Assembly: GCF_008807415.1 (NCBI RefSeq)
Contig: NZ_CP043626.1
Span: 4,316,501 to 4,380,500 of the forward strand
DNA: 64,000 nt
Direction: 5' to 3'
From: Pseudomonas denitrificans (nom. rej.)
Lineage (GTDB): Bacteria > Pseudomonadota > Gammaproteobacteria > Pseudomonadales > Pseudomonadaceae
The notes beneath the pieces are model-generated. The model saw only the letters and a program-made list of their open reading frames with translations, ran no database searches and was not told the origin of the DNA. Positions 53,022 to 60,171 of this stretch are shown here, in pieces. How positions within the stretch are numbered: the stretch's first letter is position 1; each line of letters begins with the position of its first letter. A program made the translations under genes and the position numbers.

Positions 53022-53225
53022 ATGCTCAAGCTCTCCGTGGTCACCTTCGCCTGCTTCACCCTGGTCGGCTGCGCCGACTCCCCGCACTTCAGCCACTTCA
53101 GCGCCATCGAATCGCCGGTGCGCGAATCCTTCGGCGAAGACAACCTCGAACGCCAGCCCACCCGCGTGCGCCTGCAAAGCGACGATTACTCGGCGCAGCA
53201 ACAGCGGATGATGTGGGGCCAGTGA
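53022..53225 (+). CDS. Small putative lipoprotein
   Basis: A 67-residue protein with lipobox LVGC (Cys17) and a strong Shine-Dalgarno (AGGAGGAAG). The mature 51 residues are polar with no recognised domain. Probably an outer-membrane-anchored small lipoprotein. Confidence 0.7.
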   Translation: MLKLSVVTFACFTLVGCADSPHFSHFSAIESPVRESFGEDNLERQPTRVRLQSDDYSAQQQRMMWGQ

Positions 53226-53308
53226 CGCCGCAACACCTCGGCAGACCGCGCCAGCGGCTGCCGATTGCGCTATAACGGGTGCTCCCCCAAGGCACAGGAA
53301 CGGACACC

Positions 53309-53527
53309 ATGGCCTTCGACTGGCACAGCGACCCGATCACCCGCCAGACCCCGCTCGACGCCCACTACCGCAACACCCAGAACGTCCGCCGCTTCATGAC
53401 CGAGCACTGCGGCGACGGCTTCCACTTCGACCGCGCCTTCATGGCCTGGATACGCAGCGGCGCGCCAGCGGACATGGGCGCAGTGGTGGATGAGTGGCGC
53501 CGCCGGAAAGGCCTCGCCATTGGCTGA
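53309..53527 (+). CDS. DUF6434 family small protein
   Basis: A 72-residue cytosolic protein (MAFDWHSDPITRQTPLDAHY; NTQNVRRFMTEHCGDGFHFD; AFMAWIR; VVDEWRRRK). This conserved pattern is one I associate with DUF6434. Function unknown. No Shine-Dalgarno stronger than CACAGGAACGG. Confidence 0.75.
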   Translation: MAFDWHSDPITRQTPLDAHYRNTQNVRRFMTEHCGDGFHFDRAFMAWIRSGAPADMGAVVDEWRRRKGLAIG

Positions 53528-53605
53528 ACCCGCCGCTTGCTGCCGATGGCGCTCGGCCCAGGGCGCCCACTAGACTCCGCAGAGCACTCACCTCGGACCA
53601 CCGCC

Positions 53606-53929
53606 ATGAAGAAAGGGATCTTCCTCGCCGTTCTTGCGCTGCTCGCCTGGCAGTACATGGACAACCCCCACTGGCAGTCGCGCTTCTTCCGCGCGGCGCC
53701 ATCGTCCGTCAGCGCCCCCGCTGCGCCCAGCGAACCTGCCGCAGAACCCGTCGCAGCGCTTGAAAGCAAGCCGGAGCCCACGCTCAGCGTGCGTTGCGAC
53801 GGCCGACAACACTGCTCGCAGATGACATCCTGCGCGGAGGCCAAGGCGTTTTTGCGCAGCTGTCCGGGCATGAAAATGGATGGCGACCACGACGGCATTC
53901 CCTGCGAAGACCAGCTGTGCCGCATGTAA
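53606..53929 (+). CDS. Membrane-anchored excalibur-domain protein
   Basis: A 107-residue protein with an N-terminal membrane helix (KGIFLAVLALLAWQYM), a Pro/Ala-rich spacer, and a C-terminal excalibur calcium-binding motif (MDGDHDGIPCED) with paired Cys. It is usually periplasmic and anchored. Partner unknown. Confidence 0.85.
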   Translation: MKKGIFLAVLALLAWQYMDNPHWQSRFFRAAPSSVSAPAAPSEPAAEPVAALESKPEPTLSVRCDGRQHCSQMTSCAEAKAFLRSCPGMKMDGDHDGIPCEDQLCRM

Positions 53930-53941
53930 GGGTTGGCAGCG

Positions 53942-54364
53942 CTACAAGCCACTACTCAGCCACAGCGTGAACTGACCGTCGCGCACGGCCAACGCCTGCC
54001 GCACCACGCTGTAGCGCAGCGGCAGCACACCGCCGGTGCTGACCTTCAAGCGATCTGCCAATGCCAGCACCTCTTCGAAGGAAGCCTCCGGCAGGTACTT
54101 GTTGAAGGAATAGCTGTCGCGGCCAATCAGCACCTGCACCGCGTACACGTCCTGCCCGAGCGGATCGTAGACCAGCAGTCCCTGCAACTCGATGCCCGCC
54201 GGCAGCCGGAACAGTGCCCGCACCAGCAGCAACGAAACACCGGGCGCCACCTCCGCCGCCGTGGCCAGCGGAATCAGGAACGCATCCTCGCGAACGCCGT
54301 CCTGCCAGCGCCACAGGTCGCTCAGTTCCAGATGGTCCTCGGTGAATTGGTCCAGTCTGACCAT
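53942..54364 (-). CDS. Conserved-looking hypothetical protein
   Basis: A 140-residue soluble protein (MVRLDQFTEDHLELSDLWRW start; YSFNKYLPEASFEEVLALAD). No signal peptide, no membrane helix, no domain I recognise. Start 54364 has GAGG upstream; an ATG 12 nt earlier is possible. It converges on the excalibur gene with a 12-nt gap. Function unknown. Confidence 0.65.
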   Translation of the reverse strand: MVRLDQFTEDHLELSDLWRWQDGVREDAFLIPLATAAEVAPGVSLLLVRALFRLPAGIELQGLLVYDPLGQDVYAVQVLIGRDSYSFNKYLPEASFEEVLALADRLKVSTGGVLPLRYSVVRQALAVRDGQFTLWLSSGL

Positions 54365-54426
54365 GGCTCGCCTCATCCTTGCGGAAATGCCTGCCGCGAC
54401 CTCAGGACAGCGTGTTTACTCGGGCC

Positions 54427-54663
54427 CTAGCTATCCACGTCCGGGGCTATTTGCCCACGCGCAGCGTCCGTTTCGCCCTTCCACAGCCAAAGCTCGTATT
54501 CCGGAAACGCGGCGATCACTTGCTCGAGGTCTTCCACTCGCGTTTTGGTCTTCAGGTCCGTGGCGACCGTCTGCCATCGGCGACGGTTGCTGTTGGCAGA
54601 TTCAGCTGCCAAACGCGCAGCCCCCAAGTGGCGGACAAGAACCCTAAGGCGTTCGTCGATCAT
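54427..54663 (-). CDS. Small Cro/CI-like DNA-binding protein, putative autorepressor
   Basis: A 78-residue protein. An HTH-like segment (LGAARLAAESANSNRRRWQTVA) is followed by DLEQVIAAFPEYELWLWKGE and GQIAPD. The last two blocks resemble a C-terminal pattern (PEYxLWLxxGxxxxxxGQIxP) I associate with small phage-type or accessory DNA-binding proteins in Pseudomonas. Its promoter region carries three near-identical TGACGAAT-type sites, as expected for autorepression. Possible remnant of a prophage or mobile element. Confidence 0.68.
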   Translation of the reverse strand: MIDERLRVLVRHLGAARLAAESANSNRRRWQTVATDLKTKTRVEDLEQVIAAFPEYELWLWKGETDAARGQIAPDVDS

Positions 54664-54681
54664 AAAAGCGCTCGCAGAAAC

Positions 54682-54747
54682 TGACGAAATATTTGACTGA
54701 CGAATAATTCGTCTATAGCCTCAATTTAAATGACGAAATATTCGTCA
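54682..54747. promoter_or_regulatory. Three operator-like sites (TGACGAATATTCGTCA type)
   Basis: Site 1 TGACGAAATATTT (54682-54694) is a half-palindrome. Site 2 TGACGAATAATTCGTC (54698-54713) and site 3 TGACGAAATATTCGTCA (54731-54747) are palindromic. They lie 19-84 bp upstream of the repressor gene start, in an AT-rich patch. Multiple spaced operators of one consensus are typical of phage-type switch regions. Confidence 0.75.
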
Positions 54748-54983
54748 TTCATGCTTGCCGTTTGGATGGTCCGGCTTGAAGCGTTGCTCGACCGACTCAG
54801 GGTCTGGCCCAACCGCCTACCTTGGCTTGGCCGCTTTTAGCTGCCATCCAAAGCACGCAAGGAACCACCGTGGTCCATCGATGCGCATAGTGAATCAACG
54901 GATATAGAACTGGAAGTCTCGTGCAGGCGGCTCGATTAGACCGGGCGAAAAGTGCCAATCAAGGGCCTTCCTAGGAGCCGTGC
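54748..54983. other. Intergenic region upstream of the tandem paralogues
   Basis: These 236 bases have lower GC than most of the window and no gene. They presumably hold the plus-strand promoter for the two-gene unit at 54984-55570. Confidence 0.4.
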
Positions 54984-55277
54984 ATGGCTGACTACGACTT
55001 TTCCACTGCAATAGCACTGATAGGGAAATTCGCCCTGGTAGAAACGGCTCACGGCGAAGGCTCCGCACCTGGCTGGTACTGCGTGCAAATCTTGGGAGTT
55101 GTACCGCCATTGGAAGAGGTTTTTGCCCACCCCTATTTCTTGGTACGAGACATTCCGTTCGAGTCCGACCTGCCAGAAGAGCTGTTCTGGGAAGAGATCA
55201 GGTCTCTTCAAGTATTGGACTCGGAGGAAGCACAGGCGTGGAAGAACAGCGGTTTTCCCTCAGGAGTATCCTCATGA
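54984..55277 (+). CDS. Uncharacterised protein, first of two tandem paralogues
   Basis: A 97-residue acidic cytosolic protein. Blocks shared with the next gene: ALIGKFALV, CVQILGVVPPLEEV, HPYFLVRD and LPEELFWEEIRSLQVLDSEE. No signal peptide, no known domain. Shine-Dalgarno AGGAG upstream. The stop overlaps the ATG of the second copy by 4 nt (ATGA), so translation is coupled. Function unknown. Confidence 0.7.
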   Translation: MADYDFSTAIALIGKFALVETAHGEGSAPGWYCVQILGVVPPLEEVFAHPYFLVRDIPFESDLPEELFWEEIRSLQVLDSEEAQAWKNSGFPSGVSS

Positions 55278-55570
55278 CCCGATACGGCTCGGCGAATCCC
55301 ATCTCCCTACTTGGCCAATACGCATTGGTATCCACCACCTGCGACGCCGACCCCACCCCGGAACTGCACTGCATCCAGATCGTCGGCGTGGTACCTCCGC
55401 TGGATCAGATCATCAGCCGCCCCTACTTCCTGGTGATGGACCAAACGCTCCGCCGTCCCTACCCGCAGGAGATGTTCTGGCACAACATCCAGTCGCTGAA
55501 GGTGCTCGAACCGGAAGAGGTCGAAGCCTGCAAAGACCTGATTCCCCAGGACGGGATCATGATGTGCTGA
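55274..55570 (+). CDS. Uncharacterised protein, second of two tandem paralogues
   Basis: A 98-residue protein, paralogous to its neighbour over nearly its full length: SLLGQYALV, CIQIVGVVPPLDQI, RPYFLVMD and YPQEMFWHNIQSLKVLEPEE. Start MTRYGSANP at 55274 overlaps the previous stop. Sequence divergence between the copies is large, so the duplication is old or both were acquired together. Function unknown. Confidence 0.7.
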   Translation: MTRYGSANPISLLGQYALVSTTCDADPTPELHCIQIVGVVPPLDQIISRPYFLVMDQTLRRPYPQEMFWHNIQSLKVLEPEEVEACKDLIPQDGIMMC

Positions 55571-55701
55571 AGCGGCCTGCCAGAGACCTTTTGATCGCGG
55601 GCGTAACATCGGCGCCTGCGGCACCCGCAGACAAAAAGTACTTTGAATCGCTCCGCAACCGAGTACGAGCGCGACAAACCGCGCGGACCGAAGCAAAGGA
55701 A

Positions 55702-55799
55702 ATTGGCGGAAGGCAGTGAGAGTCGAACTCACCCAGGAACGGCTGCCGTCCCCCACCGGGTTTGAAGCCCGGCCACGCCACCGGGCGTGATTGCCTTCC
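55702..55799 (-). tRNA. selC: tRNA-Sec (anticodon UCA)
   Basis: On the minus strand: 8-bp acceptor stem GGAAGGCA / TGCCTTCC, anticodon loop CTTCAAA with TCA, long extra arm (GGGGGACGGCAGCCG region), T-arm GAGTTCGACTC, discriminator G and encoded CCA. The 8-bp acceptor and long variable arm are hallmarks of selenocysteine tRNA, and the sequence parallels E. coli selC. It implies selenoprotein synthesis (e.g. formate dehydrogenase) elsewhere in the genome. selC is a known hotspot for island integration at its 3' end, here facing left. Confidence 0.95.
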
Positions 55800-55944
55800 C
55801 TGGTCAGAAGCCGGCTGCACGAAGGCAGCGGCGAAAGCGGGAGCCCGGATGTTGCCATCATTGCCATGACCGATGCCAGCGCAGCGATGCCGCAGCAGCC
55901 AATCCATCACCCAGCCCCACCCGCCACCGAGCAAGTGAGTCCTC

Positions 55945-56163
55945 ATGGGAAACCTGCTGTTGAGCCGCAACATCTTCGAAGCCATTCACCTCTTCGTCGA
56001 CCCGGAATGCTCCGACGAAGAACTCATCCGCCAACTGCGCAGCCAAAAGCTGGTGATCCGAATCGGCAGAGTGCAGGACCAGCAAGTGCGACTCGTCATC
56101 GCCGCGCCGCCCTGCGTCCGAGTTCTGCGCGAAGAACTGCTGCCGGACGACACGCATCAGTAA
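55945..56163 (+). CDS. CsrA-family RNA-binding protein of the RsmN/RsmF type
   Basis: A 72-residue CsrA homologue. N-terminal MGNLLLSRN parallels CsrA MLILTRR. An inserted helix (CSDEELIRQLRSQK, about residues 22-35) between the beta2 and beta3 positions is the feature of P. aeruginosa RsmN/RsmF. Then VIRIGRVQDQQVRLVIAAP and VRVLREEL follow, with Arg62 at the RNA-contacting position. It would bind GGA motifs in mRNA leaders or regulatory RNAs. Whether it is the orthologue of rsmN or an extra copy cannot be told here. Confidence 0.82.
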   Translation: MGNLLLSRNIFEAIHLFVDPECSDEELIRQLRSQKLVIRIGRVQDQQVRLVIAAPPCVRVLREELLPDDTHQ

Positions 56164-56516
56164 TGCCGCCCGCAAATACATCCCGTGAGGGGCCGAGTGC
56201 TCTCCTGAACACCCACCTTCGACGTAGCGTCTTTACCTGTAGAAAGCGAAGATCCAGACAGGAATGACACTAGCTTTCTTTCCGCGAAAGCCGCTCATAC
56301 GAGCACATCGCGACGCTCCGAAAAAATAGTATCAAGGGTTCGACTCTCTCTGCCTGGAAGGTCCACACCAATCCTAAGTGGACCGCAACCTCGGGCAGCT
56401 ATCGACCCATAGCGGACGCACGCAGGCGGCTCGCCCAGGGCGGCGTTGGTATATGCCCGCTTCTGGCGGGAAACGGACGTCCGCAATGTGACCTGCTGTA
56501 GCCAGAGTTCACCTGC
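56164..56516. other. Intergenic region with selC 3'-end-like remnant
   Basis: These 353 bases contain no convincing gene. GTTCGACTCTCTCTGCCT (56338-56355) matches 17 of 18 bases of the selC T-arm/3' stem, but in the opposite orientation to selC. A 15-base motif CGACCCATAGCGGAC (56403-56417) recurs at 59978-59992. Confidence 0.5.
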
Positions 56517-57425
56517 TCAGCCCAACTGCCCTAGTCTCCCTAATTCCACCAGCGTCTCGACAACGCACTTGACCTTCGGCCGCAAATGGGCCGCCCTTGG
56601 CCAGACCGCATGGACGTCGATCAGATCCTGGGTGAATTCATCCAGTACTGTCACCAGACGCCCTTCGGTGATGTGTTCTCGTACCAGTGACTCCGGAATC
56701 TGGCACAGCCCCAGACCGGCAAGCGTTGCGTCGACAATCGCATCTCCGTCACCGAGCTGGTGCGTCGCCGGAGGGCTGAATCGTTGTGCCGCCCCCTCGA
56801 TTGAAACCCGCCAGGATAAGGGCTGGTCGCGCCGATACCCTACGATACCCTGATGAAGCTCGAGGTCATCGAGAGTGACCGGGGTGCCGCGCTTTTCGAG
56901 GTACTTCGGCGCACCGCAGATCACCCAACGCTGACTGGTCAAGCGGCGTGCGATCAATTCAGTCGAGTCCTTCGGCTCCCCGAAACGGATCGCCAGGTCA
57001 ACGCCTTCCTCGATCGGATCAATGAGGTGATCGGCAAATGTCATCGTGAAATGCAGATCGGGATACCGACACCCGATCTCCAGCAGAATCGGCATCATGA
57101 CCTTGCGTCCGAAGACCACCGGCATGTCGATGCGCAGGCGACCGGATGGACTCATGGCACGGGCCCCCAGGCTGTTCTCGGCGGCGCCTATTTCCTCCAG
57201 GGCAGCGGAGCAGGCCGCGAAGTAAGCCTGACCGTCGGCAGACAATGTCACTCGCCGCGTCGTACGGAGAAACAGCTTTACCCCCAACCGCTCTTCCAGG
57301 CGGGCAATCGACTTGCCGACCGCAGATTTGGACACGCCCAACTGCGCAGCGGCGTCCGTGAAGCTGTGAGCGCGAGCCGCCACCACGAAGGTGGTGATTC
57401 CGCTCAACGATTCGATGGGGAGCAT
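56517..57425 (-). CDS. LysR-family transcriptional regulator
   Basis: A 302-residue LTTR: N-terminal wHTH (SFTDAAAQLGVSKSAVGKSI, then RLEERLGVKLFLRTTRRVTL) and an effector-binding domain (GRLRIDMPVVFGRKVM; IDPIEEGVDLAIRFG). Of the CrgA-like subgroup common in Pseudomonas. Divergent from the MFS gene with 146 bp between, the classic LTTR arrangement, so it probably regulates that exporter. Confidence 0.92.
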   Translation of the reverse strand: MLPIESLSGITTFVVAARAHSFTDAAAQLGVSKSAVGKSIARLEERLGVKLFLRTTRRVTLSADGQAYFAACSAALEEIGAAENSLGARAMSPSGRLRIDMPVVFGRKVMMPILLEIGCRYPDLHFTMTFADHLIDPIEEGVDLAIRFGEPKDSTELIARRLTSQRWVICGAPKYLEKRGTPVTLDDLELHQGIVGYRRDQPLSWRVSIEGAAQRFSPPATHQLGDGDAIVDATLAGLGLCQIPESLVREHITEGRLVTVLDEFTQDLIDVHAVWPRAAHLRPKVKCVVETLVELGRLGQLG

Positions 57426-57571
57426 GGGAAGCCTCTGTAGATCTGAAGTCTACATAGTGACAATAAGCAGCGCGTTTATCGAGCTTAAAGTCATCCATAG
57501 AATTTCGAGCACACGCTGGCCGGCTCTCCATCACCTGGTCAGCTCCTCACTCGTTTATGGAGACACTATCA

Positions 57572-58747
57572 ATGCCCCTCGCTATATGGGCCCTCGCGAT
57601 CGGAACGTTCGGAATCGGCACCACCGAGTTCGTCATCGCCGGGCTGTTGCCGCAAATGGCGGCCGAATATGGCATCACCATCCCACAAGCCGGGTACCTG
57701 GCAACCTCCTATGCACTGGGCGTCTTTCTCGGCGCACCGTTGTTGATCATTCTGGGCGGACGGCTGCCGCGTAAACGGATGCTCGCGATCCTGATGGTTC
57801 TCTTCGTCCTGGGAAATCTCATGACGGCCGCCGCGACGAGTTTCCCAATGGCACTACTCGGCCGAGTGATTACCTCGCTGACCCACGGGGCCTTCATTGG
57901 CATAGGATCGATCCTCGCCGCTGAACTGGTAGCTCCCAACAAACGGGTCAGCGCGATTGCCTTCATGTTTTCGGGTATGGCGCTGGCCACCCTGCTCGGT
58001 GTGCCTGCCGGCACCTGGTTGAGCCAGTTCATTTCCTGGCGGGCGACGTTCTACGCCATCACCGCTATCGGCATCATCGGCTTGCTAGCAGTGGTCTACA
58101 TGATTCCCGATGTCGGCGGGAGCAAAGGTGCGAACGTTCGTCAGGAGCTGGCAGCGTTCAAGAACTCCAGGGTACTGCTGGCAATGGGTATCACCGTTCT
58201 CGGCCCAGCTTCGTTCTTCACCTCAATCACCTACATTGCGCCCATGATGACGGAAGTCGCCGGCTTCTCTGAGTCCGCAGTTGTCTGGCTGATGATGGCC
58301 TTCGGCATCGGTCTGTTTGCCGGGAACTCTCTTGGCGGACGCTTTGCAGATCGCTCGCTGATGCCGCTGCTCTACATCACACTGCTCGCTCAGGCGATCG
58401 TCCTGTTCATCTTCGCGTATACCGCGCACAGCCAGTGGATGTCCGCCTTGTGCATTGCGCTGATGGCGGGCTTTGGCTTTGCCACCGTGTCGCCCATTCA
58501 GAAGCTGGTTCTGGATAAAGCAGCGGCTGCGGGCGCTCCTACCCTTGCCGCCGCTGTGAACATCGGCCTCTTCAACCTGGGCAATGCCATCGGCGCCTGG
58601 GTAGGGGGCTGGGTGATCAGCGCGGGTTTCGGCCTGGTTGCCCCGAACTGGGCCGGCGGACTGTTGTCACTCGGCGCTCTGGCACTGGCCCTGATATCTG
58701 GCGCACTGGACAAGCGCGAAGCCATGGGCCTTCCGCAGCAGGCTTGA
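57572..58747 (+). CDS. MFS drug/arabinose-efflux-type transporter (DHA1, AraJ-like)
   Basis: A 391-residue 12-helix MFS protein. The family motif A is GGRLPRKRML after helix 2. The start region IGTFGIGTTEFVIAGLLPQM is diagnostic of the AraJ/YdhP-like DHA1 exporters. ATG 57572 is preferred over an ATG 15 nt upstream because GGAG precedes it at proper distance. Substrate unknown; likely controlled by the divergent LysR. Confidence 0.9.
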   Translation: MPLAIWALAIGTFGIGTTEFVIAGLLPQMAAEYGITIPQAGYLATSYALGVFLGAPLLIILGGRLPRKRMLAILMVLFVLGNLMTAAATSFPMALLGRVITSLTHGAFIGIGSILAAELVAPNKRVSAIAFMFSGMALATLLGVPAGTWLSQFISWRATFYAITAIGIIGLLAVVYMIPDVGGSKGANVRQELAAFKNSRVLLAMGITVLGPASFFTSITYIAPMMTEVAGFSESAVVWLMMAFGIGLFAGNSLGGRFADRSLMPLLYITLLAQAIVLFIFAYTAHSQWMSALCIALMAGFGFATVSPIQKLVLDKAAAAGAPTLAAAVNIGLFNLGNAIGAWVGGWVISAGFGLVAPNWAGGLLSLGALALALISGALDKREAMGLPQQA

Positions 58748-58792
58748 GCGAGGATTAGCGAGGGCCTTCGGCAGACGGGGGACTCTTTACTA

Positions 58793-58808
58793 CTGAACAA
58801 GTGTTCAG
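58793..58808. promoter_or_regulatory. TetR-like palindromic operator upstream of the NMO gene
   Basis: CTGAACAAGTGTTCAG has 7-bp perfect arms around a central AG, about 115 bp upstream of the NMO start and 45 bp past the MFS stop. The TGAACA-N2-TGTTCA form is typical of TetR-family operators. No TetR gene is in the window. Confidence 0.55.
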
Positions 58809-58924
58809 CTATAAGAGTGCTCCTGAGCTCATGCCGCGCCGAGCGTCGGCGGAACACCACAGCTTTCTTCCCCGGGGGCGGTTAACTCCGCCTCTTCCCA
58901 GCTCTTCGCTGAACCGGAGTGCCC

Positions 58925-59923
58925 ATGCGTAACCAGCTCTTCAGAACTCGCATTACAGAGATGCTCGGGATCCCTCATCCCATTCTTTGTGGCGGTATGG
59001 GGCCTGGGGTGTCAGACGCCAACTATGTCGCGTCGGTGGTCAACGCAGGTGGGATGGGATTTGTGGTTGCTGCCGGCTTCCCCGATATGGACGAATTCCG
59101 CGAACAGCTTCGTCGGTGTCGCAGCCTCACCTCGGGCAAAGGGTTCGGGGTGAATCTCTACCTTTCTGGTCAGGCCGGCGCAACCGAGCGCTTGCGTCAG
59201 CAGATGAGGATCCTTGCCGAGGAAGAAGTCCTCTGTGTCGAGACATCGGGTGGAAGCCCGGAAGCTGTTCTACCGTCGCTGCAGGAAGCGGGCATAAAGG
59301 TTCTGCACAAGGTTCCGGCGGTTCGCTACGCGCGCTCAGCCGCGCGTCTTGGCGTGGATGCGGTGATCGTCGTTGGCAACGACTGCGGCGGCCATCCAGG
59401 AACCTACGGCATCAGCAGCATGGTTCAAGCCGCCCATGCACCGAAAGAGGTTTCCATCCCGGTGGTTATCGGTGGAGGGATCGGCACCGGAAGCCAACTG
59501 GCGGCGACGCTGCTGATGGGAGCCGATGCTGTCCTGATGGGGTCGCGAATGCTGGTAGCCGAGGAACTGTGGATTCACCGCCAGTACCAGGAACGACTGG
59601 TTGCGAGCGATGGCACAGAAAGCATCATCGTGAAGACCGGCCTGCGGCAACATCACCGAGTCCTCAACAATGACAGCGCCAAGGCTGTCGCCGCATTGGA
59701 CGCAGCGGGAGCGAGCGATTTCGAAAGCTATCGCCCTCACGTCATGGGCACGCTGACCACCCAAGCCTACAAGACAGGGGATAGCCGCCAAGGCATGCTC
59801 GATTACGGCCCATCGATCGTATTTGCCGACGCCGTGCAAAGCGTGGAAGCCATTTTTGATTCGATGCTCGATGATGCGCGCCATGCGATGCGGCGCCTCG
59901 AAGGTCTGCGTTGCAATGGGTGA
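58925..59923 (+). CDS. Nitronate monooxygenase / 2-nitropropane dioxygenase family flavoprotein
   Basis: A 332-residue FMN TIM-barrel enzyme. N-terminal GIPHPILCGGMGPGVSDA, FMN phosphate motifs GGGIGTGSQLAATLLMGAD and GSRM, and the GNDCGGHPG loop, whose His is the putative active base. Related to NMO and FabK-type enoyl reductases. It oxidises alkyl nitronates or related toxic nitro compounds with O2. ATG 58925 follows GGAG with 5-nt spacing. Same strand as the MFS gene but separated by a putative operator. Confidence 0.85.
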   Translation: MRNQLFRTRITEMLGIPHPILCGGMGPGVSDANYVASVVNAGGMGFVVAAGFPDMDEFREQLRRCRSLTSGKGFGVNLYLSGQAGATERLRQQMRILAEEEVLCVETSGGSPEAVLPSLQEAGIKVLHKVPAVRYARSAARLGVDAVIVVGNDCGGHPGTYGISSMVQAAHAPKEVSIPVVIGGGIGTGSQLAATLLMGADAVLMGSRMLVAEELWIHRQYQERLVASDGTESIIVKTGLRQHHRVLNNDSAKAVAALDAAGASDFESYRPHVMGTLTTQAYKTGDSRQGMLDYGPSIVFADAVQSVEAIFDSMLDDARHAMRRLEGLRCNG

Positions 59924-60171
59924 GCGAACACATCTCCAATCTGGGGTTTCAAGCTGCCAAGGAGTGGCGGCAGAATCCGACCCATAGCGGACACCTGGCA
60001 CTGCAATTCGAGCCACTAAGACCTGCACTTCATTTGTAGCGATTTTGACGCCTTGCGCTACATTTCGCTTACAAGCGCCAGCCGGCAGGTGGTCACGACG
60101 ATATAGGGAGTACGGCGTGCAGCCGAGGCAACGAAACTGCCACGGATGTAACTGCAACAAGGAGGTTCTTC
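59924..60171 (+). promoter_or_regulatory. Autotransporter upstream region with inverted repeats
   Basis: Contains TGTAGCG (60035-60041) / CGCTACA (60056-60062), an inverted repeat with a 14-nt loop, and CGCTT-AC-AAGCG (60066-60077). The Shine-Dalgarno AAGGAGG precedes the autotransporter ATG. It also carries the second copy of CGACCCATAGCGGAC (59978-59992). Confidence 0.45.

Noticed and set aside
56295..56486. 63-codon minus-strand frame
   Set aside because: Covers the CGACCCATAGCGGAC motif and the selC-like remnant; no start signal or domain.
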